61,590 nucleotides of DNA, taken from the IMG/VR virus record IMGVR_UViG_3300032053_000072, positions 1-61,590 of that record. One strand, 5' to 3'. The DNA is from a virus. How positions within the stretch are numbered: position 1 is the first letter of the stretch; the number at the start of each line of letters is the position of its first letter. Positions 16,713 through 24,987 of the stretch are shown here, in pieces. The notes below the pieces were generated by a model. It ran no database searches and had not been told where the DNA came from. It saw only the letters and a list, made by a program, of their open reading frames with translations. The position numbers and the translations under genes are program-made.

Positions 16713-17135
16713 CTATTCCTCATCGTCTGCCGCGGCCGTAACTGGGTTGTCATACATGCCCTTCTTGAATGATGGCTGAATCAGGTCGGTGTCTTCCTCG
16801 TAAGTTTCCCACTCGGCCTCGCTCAGACCAGCCGCCCATGGTGCGACGGCAGCAGATGCCTGAGCTCGCAGGGCAATGGCCCGTTTGCGGTAGTTCTCCG
16901 CCTGTTGGCTGAAGGACACTGAAAGCCCGTCTATGCTCTTGTCCACCCGCCGGGCCAACTTGGCAGCGATGGCCTCGCAGGCCGCCGCCGCTGCACTGAT
17001 TATGCCAGCTTCTATTGTCTGCAGGTACGTGAGCTCGCCGTCTTGGAGCAACTGGTCATTCGTGTCCGTGTCACCAGAGAGGAAGCGAATCTTGTCCCTC
17101 GCAAGGGTAAAGTCGGCGCTGTAGGTCCAAACCAT
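16713..17135 (-). CDS. Head-tail connector (gp6-like adaptor)
   Basis: 140 aa, helical. The opening TYSADFTLARDKIRFLSGDT and a middle helix of alternating Ala and Lys resemble the DNA-packaging adaptor family. The ATG at 17135 lies 5 bases after the previous stop. It begins the neck block. Confidence 0.7.
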   Translation of the reverse strand: MVWTYSADFTLARDKIRFLSGDTDTNDQLLQDGELTYLQTIEAGIISAAAAACEAIAAKLARRVDKSIDGLSVSFSQQAENYRKRAIALRAQASAAVAPWAAGLSEAEWETYEEDTDLIQPSFKKGMYDNPVTAAADDEE

Positions 17136-17139
17136 CAGA

Positions 17140-17562
17140 TCATCCCGTTGCCTGCATCCCCACGCTGAAGGTGAATGTCTGTCCATGTGCGCCGCCATCG
17201 GTAATCAGCCACTTCACGCGCACATCCGGCCCATGCGGCCCCTGGATAACGCCCGCGGCCATCGTCGCGTCTGTGGGCGCACCCTGTGATGTGGTAGGAG
17301 CAGCACTCCTGACCCAGTGAGCCAAGTACTTCTTCACCGGCAAGCTGCCCAGCACCTGAGTAAACCTGCACAGGTCGTTCCAAGTGCTTCCCACATCCAC
17401 TGACGACTGCACGAAAACGTCCAGTAGATCGCCAGCCACAGCCCCGCCAGTTGTCACGTTCAGCATGAAGATGGCCGAATCCGCCCTGGCGAACTCCGGC
17501 AGGTCTAATGCAGCAGTAGCGCTACTTGCCGTTCTCAGTCCTGATGCCAGTATCGTTCTCAT
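17140..17562 (-). CDS. Beta-sandwich virion protein of unknown role
   Basis: 140 aa. Strand pattern and motifs (SSVDVGSTWNDLCRF, VRVKWLITDGG, FTFSVGMQATG) parallel the C-terminal domain of the long tail-tube protein at 14805-15524, suggesting the same decoration fold as a free-standing protein. Lies between the glycosyltransferases and the neck genes. Confidence 0.55.
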   Translation of the reverse strand: MRTILASGLRTASSATAALDLPEFARADSAIFMLNVTTGGAVAGDLLDVFVQSSVDVGSTWNDLCRFTQVLGSLPVKKYLAHWVRSAAPTTSQGAPTDATMAAGVIQGPHGPDVRVKWLITDGGAHGQTFTFSVGMQATG

Positions 17563-17571
17563 CGAGTCCTC

Positions 17572-18318
17572 CTAGAAGCTCCGCAACCGTTCCTCAAAAA
17601 TCATCCCACCAGCGGAAATGCTGACCGGCTTTTCTTTCGCCATGTCCGCCTTCGCCTTTTCGTATGTCGCCCTGGTGATCTTCTGTTCTCCGCAGTGCGG
17701 AGACTCCAGGCCGAAATCGCAGAAATGCGGGATGCCGCTCCTGTAGCACGAAAGGCCAAAGTAGATGTCTTCGCCCGGCTGCGTGTCGAAGGCTGGGTTG
17801 TAGACCAGCCGGAACCAGGGCCAGACGAGCTTACTCTCCTGCAACTTGGTGAACACCCATCGTTGAATCGCAATCGCCCCAGTCCCAACCATAGTGCACT
17901 GCACCAGGCCAGCGGACGCGGGCAGGCTGCTAATGTCCATATTGGTGAAGCCGTCCTCTACCTTGACGAAGACGCAGGGATCGTATGGGTGGCTGCGGCG
18001 GAAACACAGAGCCCCAACCACGCCAACGTTGTGCACTACCAGCCGCTCGATGATGTCACATGGGTGATCGTGGTCGGCATCAAGCATTACCAGCGTGTCC
18101 TTCGGGTTGCGACTGTATTCCATGAACAGGCGGCTGATCTTGTTCCTGGCGTCGTCAGTTCGTGTCGGATCTATCGACAGGTGCCGGTAGTCGCGGATGC
18201 CCGAACGGATGGCCACCGATAGGAAGTTATTGAACGCGGAGCCGCTGCCAGCGCCAGTACGCTCCGGTAAAGCGGCCCACCAGACTGTCTTACCGGCATC
18301 ACCGACGACGGCATTCAT
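17572..18318 (-). CDS. Glycosyltransferase (GT-A type)
   Basis: 248 aa. The ATG at 18318 overlaps the stop of the fused enzyme upstream (ATGA). DTLVMLDADHDHP near residue 80 is a DxD metal/nucleotide-sugar motif, preceded by an N-terminal Rossmann-like part, with GEDIYFGLSCYRSG further on, like the acceptor-side ED motif of GT-A enzymes. It should transfer a sugar from a nucleotide donor in the cytoplasm. Lodged in the structural operon next to another sugar-modifying enzyme, it probably decorates virion proteins, or host surface glycans in a lysogen. Confidence 0.7.
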   Translation of the reverse strand: MNAVVGDAGKTVWWAALPERTGAGSGSAFNNFLSVAIRSGIRDYRHLSIDPTRTDDARNKISRLFMEYSRNPKDTLVMLDADHDHPCDIIERLVVHNVGVVGALCFRRSHPYDPCVFVKVEDGFTNMDISSLPASAGLVQCTMVGTGAIAIQRWVFTKLQESKLVWPWFRLVYNPAFDTQPGEDIYFGLSCYRSGIPHFCDFGLESPHCGEQKITRATYEKAKADMAKEKPVSISAGGMIFEERLRSF

Positions 18319-20300
18319 GCGGCCGTACACAGCGGCAGGTGTATCCGCTCGTCGTTCCTGGCCAACTTCAGACTGTAAGCGTCGGTAAGCGACCCATCGG
18401 TAGAGATGCCCCACTTCTGACTAAACAACTGCCAGTTCTTCTCCATGCTGGCTTTGAAGTCAATGCCCAACCGCTCGAATGTGGCTTGGCCGACGTGGTG
18501 AATGAAGACGTCCTGGGCCACGGCACAGTGCCAGCCAGCCGCGGCGGCACGGATACAGTAGTCGTCATCGTCATAGTTCCCCAGACCGTACCTGGTATCC
18601 AGGGCCCCGACCGCATCTAGCACCTGCCGTCGCATCAAGAGGCAAAACCCGACCAGGCGCGGATAGGCTGTCACCTGGCCGGCGTGATCGGCAGCCCAGG
18701 CGTCCGCGAAGGCATCGAAGGATGCAGCATCCTTATAGGCGGCGGCCGTTTGCTGAGGACCACTAACGTTGTTGCTCATTGGCCCGACCAGGCCGACTTT
18801 CCCATGGCGACGCAACACGCTTATCATCCGCCCTAACCAGCCGCGCGATACAACTGTATCGTCATTGAGGATGCAGACGTATTTGCCGCTCGTGTTCCTG
18901 AGTCCCAGGTTCGTACCAACGGCAAACCCCCAATTTTCCGGGCAAGACAAGTGCACGATCTTCCCGTCCTCGGCCAACTTGCCGAGCCAGGCCGTCATCA
19001 ATTCGCCGCTACCGTTGTTCACCACATACACCTGGTGTCGCTCAGGTGTGTTGTTTGCAATGCTGTGCAGGCATGACTCGAGTTGCTCGCGGCCGTCCTT
19101 TGTGAGAATGACGATATCAGTCAGCGGCTCCTCACACTGCCGCAGCAGCCTGGCCGGCACACCCACCACCGTGGCACATCGAGGCACGTCGTGTGTTACG
19201 ACGGACCCAGCCCCGATTATGGCGTCGTCGCCGATCTTCACGCCTGGCAGGATGACGACGCCCTCGCCAATGAATACGTGATTGCCGATCTCCACCGAAC
19301 GGACAGTCAGCGCTTGCCCATGCAACTCACGCATTACGTCATACCCATGCTGGTGATCGGCAATCGTCACGTGCCCGGCGATGATGCAGTCCCTGCCAAT
19401 GCTGACCCTTTGGGCACAGCCAATGTGCAGGAACAACTCGGCGGATGTGCGCTCGCCGATAGTCAGCAGCGGTTCGTACTTCACTCCAGCGTACTCTGTG
19501 ATGCACTCAATCCGAGCCCCAAAGCCAATCACAGACTGCGCCCCAAGCTCGAAGCACTGCGGATTCGTCAGCATCAAAGGCTGGATGATCCTACACCCCT
19601 GACCCATGCGCTTGAGTTTCGGGCCGCTCGCGCTGGCCCTTTTTTCCTCATCGGCGGTATTGCCCAAGAAGGTCTTGATCCGGGTCAAGATCATCTTCCT
19701 GTGGTCGTCGGTCGCATACTTGAAAGCGAAAAAGGCGTGGAAGCCCTCATAGTGAAAATTCTGCAAGACCATCGTGTCGTAACCCAGCGCCTTGAACTCA
19801 TCCGGCGTCCAACGACTGCGGTGGTCGTGCAGCTCGCGCTGCCCATGCGGGTGAAGCGCCAAACCTTGCTCGCGGAAAATCTTGAACTTCTCCGTCGCAA
19901 TAAGGTCGTCCGTTTCCCAGGGCACCAACAGGATGATCTCGCGGTCGGCTATCTTCTCGACTTCTTGCAGCAGCCTCAGTGAGTCCTCTTTCGGAAGGTG
20001 CTCAATCACGTCGAAGATCGTCACTGTATCCCAAGTACGGTTCCCTGCTGCCGCCTCTGGCACGAACTCGCGGAGATCCCGCTCGTGTACCTCGGCGAAA
20101 CCCTGCTCCCGCAACTTCACCACCGACGGAGCGAACAACTCGACGCAGGTAATCCTCTCATGGGGGAAACCTCTCAGCGTCCGCCCGTCGTTGCTCCCCA
20201 AGTCGAGATGCTTCCCGCTGTCCAACGCATAGAACAACGCTTGCAAGCTCAGCGGATTCTGTGCTTGCTCAAGGGCTGCCTTGCGTTCGTTCCAGAACAT
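18315..20300 (-). CDS. Triple fusion: methyltransferase, hexapeptide acyltransferase, GT2 glycosyltransferase
   Basis: 661 aa. (1) Residues about 25-215: SAM methyltransferase with motif I HLDLGSNDGRTL and DVIEHLPKE. (2) About 235-392: left-handed beta-helix O-acyltransferase with isoleucine-glycine hexapeptide turns (VSIGRDCIIAGHVTIADH, VEIGNHVFIGEG, GAGSVVTHDVP, VVGVPARLL). (3) About 397-650: GT2 glycosyltransferase (DIVILTKDGREQLESCL, CILNDDTVVSRGWL with the donor-binding NDD). All three steps modify sugars. The gene is in frame throughout and starts at the ATG that overlaps the upstream stop. An unusual fusion for a phage head operon; virion glycan synthesis is inferred. Confidence 0.8.
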   Translation of the reverse strand: MFWNERKAALEQAQNPLSLQALFYALDSGKHLDLGSNDGRTLRGFPHERITCVELFAPSVVKLREQGFAEVHERDLREFVPEAAAGNRTWDTVTIFDVIEHLPKEDSLRLLQEVEKIADREIILLVPWETDDLIATEKFKIFREQGLALHPHGQRELHDHRSRWTPDEFKALGYDTMVLQNFHYEGFHAFFAFKYATDDHRKMILTRIKTFLGNTADEEKRASASGPKLKRMGQGCRIIQPLMLTNPQCFELGAQSVIGFGARIECITEYAGVKYEPLLTIGERTSAELFLHIGCAQRVSIGRDCIIAGHVTIADHQHGYDVMRELHGQALTVRSVEIGNHVFIGEGVVILPGVKIGDDAIIGAGSVVTHDVPRCATVVGVPARLLRQCEEPLTDIVILTKDGREQLESCLHSIANNTPERHQVYVVNNGSGELMTAWLGKLAEDGKIVHLSCPENWGFAVGTNLGLRNTSGKYVCILNDDTVVSRGWLGRMISVLRRHGKVGLVGPMSNNVSGPQQTAAAYKDAASFDAFADAWAADHAGQVTAYPRLVGFCLLMRRQVLDAVGALDTRYGLGNYDDDDYCIRAAAAGWHCAVAQDVFIHHVGQATFERLGIDFKASMEKNWQLFSQKWGISTDGSLTDAYSLKLARNDERIHLPLCTAA

Positions 20301-21022
20301 CAGGAGACCTCTGGCAGTGCCGGCGGCACTGGTGTGCAGATGGCGGACAGCGGTCGCACTTCTTCAACATCCTCGGCACACACCAGCCGGAGGTATATGG
20401 TTGTCGCTTCCTGTGAATGCTCGATGGCAGGTGCTTGGGTGAACTCTTGGTCGCTGTGACCGGAAAGGCCAGTGATACCAGGCGAGAGCTCTGGGGTAGC
20501 CGAGCGGGCTACAGCGGAACTACAAGTCACGGACATGTCACAGGCGGCTGGTGCCACTGTGGTGGGAGCACTGTTTGTGTAGATCCAGGATGGTTGGTGC
20601 CAGGGTAGACAAGGCATTGGTGAGGACCGTACCGGCCACGGCTCCCATGGCCACCAGTCGTAATGGAAATGGTGAACGTGCTGAGTCACGACTATCGGCC
20701 TGAGCCCCGGTTTGAACGTGACCGCGATGAGCCCTGACTGGGAACCCTTGCTGCCACCGGCCTTGCTCGCCTCAGCGCTGCCCAACTTGTAGAACGTGAA
20801 GTGGCCATCATCATTGGCGGGTCGCTCTACCTCAATGGACGAATGCGGCTCGACGCGCCACGTGCCCACGTGCGTTCCATCCACCTCCACCCGCGCATCA
20901 CAGCACACGCTCTGATCATTGCGGAGGCGGATGGAGTAGGTCTGGGCATGGCGCATACGCACGTACCCGCCGGCCACCTCCAATCCGCCTACAACTCTTA
21001 CTGAGAACTGATTCACGTACAT
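20300..21022 (-). CDS. Hypothetical virion-associated protein
   Basis: 240 aa. Residues 1-110 are beta-rich with FTFYKLGSAEASKAGG and SGLIAVTFKPG. A His/Trp/Pro-rich stretch follows (HHFHYDWWPWEPWPV, about 116-130), then a Ser/Thr/Ala-rich, probably disordered C-terminus. The low-complexity Ser/Thr tail would be a natural glycosylation target of the neighbouring enzymes (inference). Family not recognised. Confidence 0.55.
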   Translation of the reverse strand: MYVNQFSVRVVGGLEVAGGYVRMRHAQTYSIRLRNDQSVCCDARVEVDGTHVGTWRVEPHSSIEVERPANDDGHFTFYKLGSAEASKAGGSKGSQSGLIAVTFKPGLRPIVVTQHVHHFHYDWWPWEPWPVRSSPMPCLPWHQPSWIYTNSAPTTVAPAACDMSVTCSSAVARSATPELSPGITGLSGHSDQEFTQAPAIEHSQEATTIYLRLVCAEDVEEVRPLSAICTPVPPALPEVS

Positions 21023-21067
21023 GCAAGTCTCCTTGTGGTTGGAGTCTGTAAACTCATCGGATAGCCG

Positions 21068-23113
21068 CTACGATAGGGCTGCCCCCGCCTCTAGCGGCGC
21101 GTAATGCAAAGTCCACTTGATCTGGCCCGTCTCGGTTTGGTTGGCAACCAACATCTGGAACGCACCAGGCGGTAGGATGAACGGAGCGCCGGCGGCAGTC
21201 GCCGTAGCGACAACGCCAGCCGCGGAGATCACACCGGGGTTGGCGAATGTGCCAGTAATGGTAAACGTGCTGTTGACGGCCGCCGAAGCGATATCCACAT
21301 TGGCACAGACGTCCACCGTGCCCCCTGTGGTGGCGATATGCTGGAGCTTGGCATTGCAGACAGCGTTAGATGAGGCAACTGTCCACTCGCCAAACAAGTC
21401 CTTCACCAAGACGTGCCCACCGGCTACGGTGGCGATTGCCAGGGCTCCAGTACTCGGTATTACCTGCGCGGCCTTGAGGAAGGCGATACCTCGATCAACG
21501 CGAGTGACTGCGGTCGCGTCGAAGGTTGCAGCATCAAAAGCGGCGTCGGCAATCTTGGCGGCTGTGATTGCATCAGTGTTGATATTGAGGGCACTGAGCG
21601 CATAGTCGCCGATCTTCGCCGAGGTAATGGCCGCCGTGTCGATCTTGACTGCGGTGAGTGCATAGGTGGCAATGACGGCAGCGCCAATGGCGTAATCGGC
21701 GAATGCCCCGAGATCAATGGCGTCGTCACCTATAGCTGCCGCATCGATGGCTCCAGCAGCGAACGTAGCAGAAGTAATAGCCCCTGTGTCTATCGCAGCA
21801 GCATTGATCGCATCGGCTGCAAAGGTTGCGGCGTCAATAGCACTGTTGGCGATGGCGGCCGCATCAATTGCACCTGCCGCGAACGTAGCAGAAGTGATAG
21901 CCCCAGTATCTATCGCGGCGGCGGCGATGGCGTCAGCGGCAAACTTGGCGGCTGTGAGAGCCCCAGTAGCGATAGTGACCGCGCCAATGGCATAGTCGGC
22001 GAACGCACCTAGGTCGATGGCATCATCGGCGATTGCAGCAGCGTCAATGGCGCCGGCAGCGAAGGTCGCCGAGGTGATAGCACCCGTGTCGATGGCAGCA
22101 GCGTCGATGGCATCTGCTGAGAAGGTTGTCGCTGAGATGGAGCCGGCGGGGAACGGGCCAGCGGCGGTGCGCGGTGAATCCACGCCCGCCTGGTCAATAG
22201 CATCGGTCTCCTTGTTGTTGTTACACTTGAGCGACCCTGGGTCAAAGATCGTGCCCAACGTGGTGCCATACATCATGTTGCCGACAGCGTTGCCCGTGCA
22301 GGCGCTGGCGATCTCGATGGCGTGATTGCCGGCGTTGACGTTGGAGACGATGTTGTCGATCAATTGCAGGTCGGTCAGAACCTTGCCCGCCGGGTTGTGG
22401 ATGCCTGCATCTGCCCAGTCGCCCTGGACGATGTTGTCACGAAGGACAACGAAGCTGGCCACCTCGCCCAACTCGATACCGGCGTTGCCGCCAGAGGCGG
22501 ACTGGAAGATTTTGCAGCCGATCACACCGCTGCGATCTACAGCGTTGGCACCGGAGCCGGTCAGATCCACACCTACGAGGAACTGCTTGGCGCTGCCCTC
22601 GCGCAACTCGCATCCGATTAGGAGATCATCCGCGGCATTGATGTCCACGACGATCTTCTGGTTGTCAATGTTGTTGGCAAGGAGCACGTTGTAGACGCGG
22701 CAGCTAGCCGCGCTGAAGTTGTACTCCGCATCCACGTGTGTGAAGGTGAACGTAGGCCGGCTGGCACCCACGCCCAACCCGATTACAGTCACGCCAGCCA
22801 CGTCCATGTCGGGCGATAGTGCCGCTGACGAGATCGTCTCGGCGTGCCCTTCGGCCAGGACCACCACATCACCGTTGCCGGCAGTGGTCTTCGCCATAGC
22901 CGCATTGATGGTGGCCATAGGGCGGTCGGGACTCTTGCCGGTGTTGTTGTCGCTGGTATTCGTATGGCCATTGTCTACGTGGTAGACCTGGCCCTTCACC
23001 CACCACCACGGGTCGCCGGCACCAAGCACCGGCATCCCCATCGAATACAATCCGCCGCGCGCATCAATCGCGCCCCGGCCAACGAACTTCCGTCTTGCTA
23101 CGTCAGTACCCAT
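21068..23113 (-). CDS. Beta-helix protein with long Ala/Ile repeat, head-fibre candidate
   Basis: 681 aa. Residues about 45-310 look like a right-handed parallel beta-helix (repeated short strands such as VTVIGLGVG, RVYNVLLANNID, VIGCKIFQSASGG, FVVLRDNIVQGD). Residues about 315-530 consist of some 30 imperfect 5-10-residue repeats of the type AIDTGAITSATFAAG and AIDAAAIADDAIDLG. A beta-rich C-terminal domain follows. Both repeat types form long thin fibres. It lies between the capsid gene block and the connector genes, not with the tail fibres, so it may project from the head. Confidence 0.65.
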   Translation of the reverse strand: MGTDVARRKFVGRGAIDARGGLYSMGMPVLGAGDPWWWVKGQVYHVDNGHTNTSDNNTGKSPDRPMATINAAMAKTTAGNGDVVVLAEGHAETISSAALSPDMDVAGVTVIGLGVGASRPTFTFTHVDAEYNFSAASCRVYNVLLANNIDNQKIVVDINAADDLLIGCELREGSAKQFLVGVDLTGSGANAVDRSGVIGCKIFQSASGGNAGIELGEVASFVVLRDNIVQGDWADAGIHNPAGKVLTDLQLIDNIVSNVNAGNHAIEIASACTGNAVGNMMYGTTLGTIFDPGSLKCNNNKETDAIDQAGVDSPRTAAGPFPAGSISATTFSADAIDAAAIDTGAITSATFAAGAIDAAAIADDAIDLGAFADYAIGAVTIATGALTAAKFAADAIAAAAIDTGAITSATFAAGAIDAAAIANSAIDAATFAADAINAAAIDTGAITSATFAAGAIDAAAIGDDAIDLGAFADYAIGAAVIATYALTAVKIDTAAITSAKIGDYALSALNINTDAITAAKIADAAFDAATFDATAVTRVDRGIAFLKAAQVIPSTGALAIATVAGGHVLVKDLFGEWTVASSNAVCNAKLQHIATTGGTVDVCANVDIASAAVNSTFTITGTFANPGVISAAGVVATATAAGAPFILPPGAFQMLVANQTETGQIKWTLHYAPLEAGAALS
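21600..22140. repeat. Internal DNA repeats encoding the Ala/Ile repeat tract
   Basis: The coding tract holds repeated blocks of about 90-120 bp, for example gcaccggcagcgaacgtagc-like units recurring around 21750, 21865 and 22050, with variants of gcatcgatggc and gtgatagccccagt between them. Such repeats allow length change by recombination. Copy number may also be mis-assembled from short reads. Confidence 0.6.
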
Positions 23114-23178
23114 GCTAGTTTCCTGTGCCGTTACCGACCACGGTCATCGGGTCGTCTCTGTACTCACCCAGTCTGGTG

Positions 23179-23493
23179 TCACCCCAACGGGGCGATTTGC
23201 TCTAGCATGTGTTCCTCGCGGTCCATCGCCTGGTCTTCTTGCAGGGCGTTCTTGGCCCTGGTTGGATGCCGCTTCTCGAAGTGAAACTGCCGCTCGGCCA
23301 TGCCGACAAACTGCGCCCCACACTTGGGGCACTGGTGCAGCTCGGCCTTCGCCTCTACTTCACCGAAGTAGCCCAGCCGCACCAGTTTGTCATCGTTGAC
23401 AGCCCCGGCCAGAGTCACCACTTGGCCCCGGTCGAGAGCCTGCCCCGCGTAGCCAAAGGGCCGCTTGGCCCAATGCTGGATAATCCGCGCCAT
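23179..23493 (-). CDS. Small head protein with C2H2 zinc finger
   Basis: 104 aa. Residues 1-50 form a small beta-barrel-like start (KRPFGYAGQALDRGQVV, NDDKLVRLGYFGEVE). Then comes a textbook C2H2 finger: CPKCGAQF, a 12-residue spacing between the second Cys and first His, and HFEKRH. A charged helix ends it. It directly follows the major capsid gene. A head-completion or decoration role is inferred from position; the eukaryotic-style finger is odd in that setting. Confidence 0.65.
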   Translation of the reverse strand: MARIIQHWAKRPFGYAGQALDRGQVVTLAGAVNDDKLVRLGYFGEVEAKAELHQCPKCGAQFVGMAERQFHFEKRHPTRAKNALQEDQAMDREEHMLEQIAPLG

Positions 23494-23527
23494 TGTTAGC
23501 CTCCGTTACAAGGGTGTCGCATGGCTG

Positions 23528-24484
23528 CTAGGCGACAGCGCCCGATACGAACAGGCCGGCGCTGGCGCTGACGGCTTTCATGTCGAAGTAGCTGTTCGAC
23601 TCGATAATATCCACCTCTCGCTCTTCGTCTCTCATCCGCTTGATCCACTGCAACGCACCCGCAACCCGGCGCCAGACGAAACAGTAGCCGGCCGCGGGCG
23701 TGAGCAGACTAGGACGGGCGGGCACGGCCAGCATCAGCCCGTGCTTGCCCCAGATGCGGCTGTAGCTCACGGAGGCCTCAGCGGTCCCCTCAGCCGTCGT
23801 GGTCACGAGCGACCTGCCAATGAGCACCTTCTCGAACTCCGCGAGAGAAGCGAACAGGTCAGCGCTCATCACCCCCTTTTGCGTGTACTTGATGGTGTCG
23901 ATCAGGTCGGGGTGCCACTTCAACTGCAACCAGACCTGCTTGCCCAAGACCAAGACGTTCGGCTCCACGCCGATCAGGGCCTCGACCGTATCGCGGTAGG
24001 TGGTCAGATCGACAAGCGGCGTCGAGCCGGCGTAGTCGGACCAGACTGTGAAGTCGGTGCCGCCGGTCTTGGTCGTCGTCCAAGGGGTCGTGATGAAGAA
24101 GTCGGTCGCGAACGCGCGTTCGCGTCGCATCAGGAGCTTGTCGGTCACGAACTCGGTGGCATCGCGGTCGAGGTTGAACGGAGCATCGGCGTTGCCACGC
24201 TCCTCGTCGGATACTTCCTTGCGATAGGAATAGCGATCGCAGAAGTATTTCATCGTTACGTCCACGGTCCAGCCGCCACCCTGGGACTTGGTGCCCGGGG
24301 CGCGCAAGCGGGCCTCATCGCGGAACCAGTGGCTTTGATCGTACTGCGGGATGATGTCAGACTGGCGCATCACCTCGACAATCGGGAACACCTGGTCAGC
24401 GATGTAGGCCGGGTTCTTGTACGCGATAGACAGGTTGGTCAACAGCGAATCTACGTGGAGATCACTTGCCGTAGGGGTAGGCAT
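23528..24484 (-). CDS. Major capsid protein
   Basis: 318 aa. Placement after scaffold and decoration genes, length, and pattern fit an HK97-fold major capsid protein. Features include an N-terminal arm with YKNPAYIADQVFPIVEV, then a spine-helix region rich in Arg/Glu (DKLLMRRERAFATDFF). A mid-protein segment (NVLVLGKQVWLQLKWHPDLI) resembles phage coat proteins, and IWGKHGLMLAVP follows. A GGAGGAAT ribosome site precedes the ATG. Confidence 0.8.
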   Translation of the reverse strand: MPTPTASDLHVDSLLTNLSIAYKNPAYIADQVFPIVEVMRQSDIIPQYDQSHWFRDEARLRAPGTKSQGGGWTVDVTMKYFCDRYSYRKEVSDEERGNADAPFNLDRDATEFVTDKLLMRRERAFATDFFITTPWTTTKTGGTDFTVWSDYAGSTPLVDLTTYRDTVEALIGVEPNVLVLGKQVWLQLKWHPDLIDTIKYTQKGVMSADLFASLAEFEKVLIGRSLVTTTAEGTAEASVSYSRIWGKHGLMLAVPARPSLLTPAAGYCFVWRRVAGALQWIKRMRDEEREVDIIESNSYFDMKAVSASAGLFVSGAVA

Positions 24485-24532
24485 GCCTTATTCCTCCTAA
24501 ATTACCAAGAGCGTGGCCATTGCAGGCCATCG

Positions 24533-24937
24533 TTACGCGTCTAACGCGGTGCGCCATGGCACACACGCCGGGTACAGCAGGACGCGGATGATAGTGCCGT
24601 CCGCACTGGAGGCATCCATTGCCATGCCCTTGACCGTGTAGTCAGCCGTTGCCTTGGCGATGCATTTGCCGGTAGCACTGGTTCCCACTAGCGAGCCAGC
24701 ACTGATGCCGCCCGCCGCCGTGCCATCGGATACCCATTTCGTCATGCCCATGATACGCACCTGGGCAGCGTGGCTGGTCGTCGGATCATTCTGGAGCACG
24801 CCGATTACCTTGTCCGCAATGCCATCGCAGGCGTCTACCTGGTCGGCTGCCGACAACTCCACGGCGTAGTATTGCTTGCTCGACAGATCGTTCTCCGCCT
24901 TGAAAGACTCATCCCAGAAGTAACTTTCGGTCGCCAT
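24533..24937 (-). CDS. Capsid decoration protein (DUF2190-like)
   Basis: 134 aa beta-rich protein (AADQVDACDGIADKVIGVLQ, AAQVRIMGMTKWVSDGTAAG, ISAGSLVGTSATGKCI). This pattern of a small barrel with IxxGxLVG is typical of head decoration proteins placed next to the capsid gene. An AAGGAG ribosome site lies just after an mRNA hairpin. Confidence 0.7.
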   Translation of the reverse strand: MATESYFWDESFKAENDLSSKQYYAVELSAADQVDACDGIADKVIGVLQNDPTTSHAAQVRIMGMTKWVSDGTAAGGISAGSLVGTSATGKCIAKATADYTVKGMAMDASSADGTIIRVLLYPACVPWRTALDA

Positions 24938-24952
24938 GTCAAATCTTCTCCT

Positions 24953-24987
24953 TGAAAGTCACAACCCGTTCAGGGGTTAGACTTTCA
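24953..24987 (-). promoter_or_regulatory. mRNA hairpin between scaffold and capsid genes
   Basis: TGAAAGTC and GACTTTCA (8 bp, 24953-24960 with 24980-24987) enclose a second stem AACCC/GGGTT with a 6-base loop. It spans the scaffold stop codon and ends next to the decoration-gene ribosome site. No U-tract follows on the minus strand, so mRNA stabilisation or control of initiation is more likely than termination. Confidence 0.5.

Noticed and set aside
19083-19982. 299-codon plus-strand frame
   Set aside because: Antisense to the fused methyltransferase-acyltransferase-glycosyltransferase gene, whose domains are unmistakable.
23465-24544. 359-codon plus-strand frame
   Set aside because: Antisense to the major capsid gene, which has clear start, context and composition; the frame has no family-like motifs.
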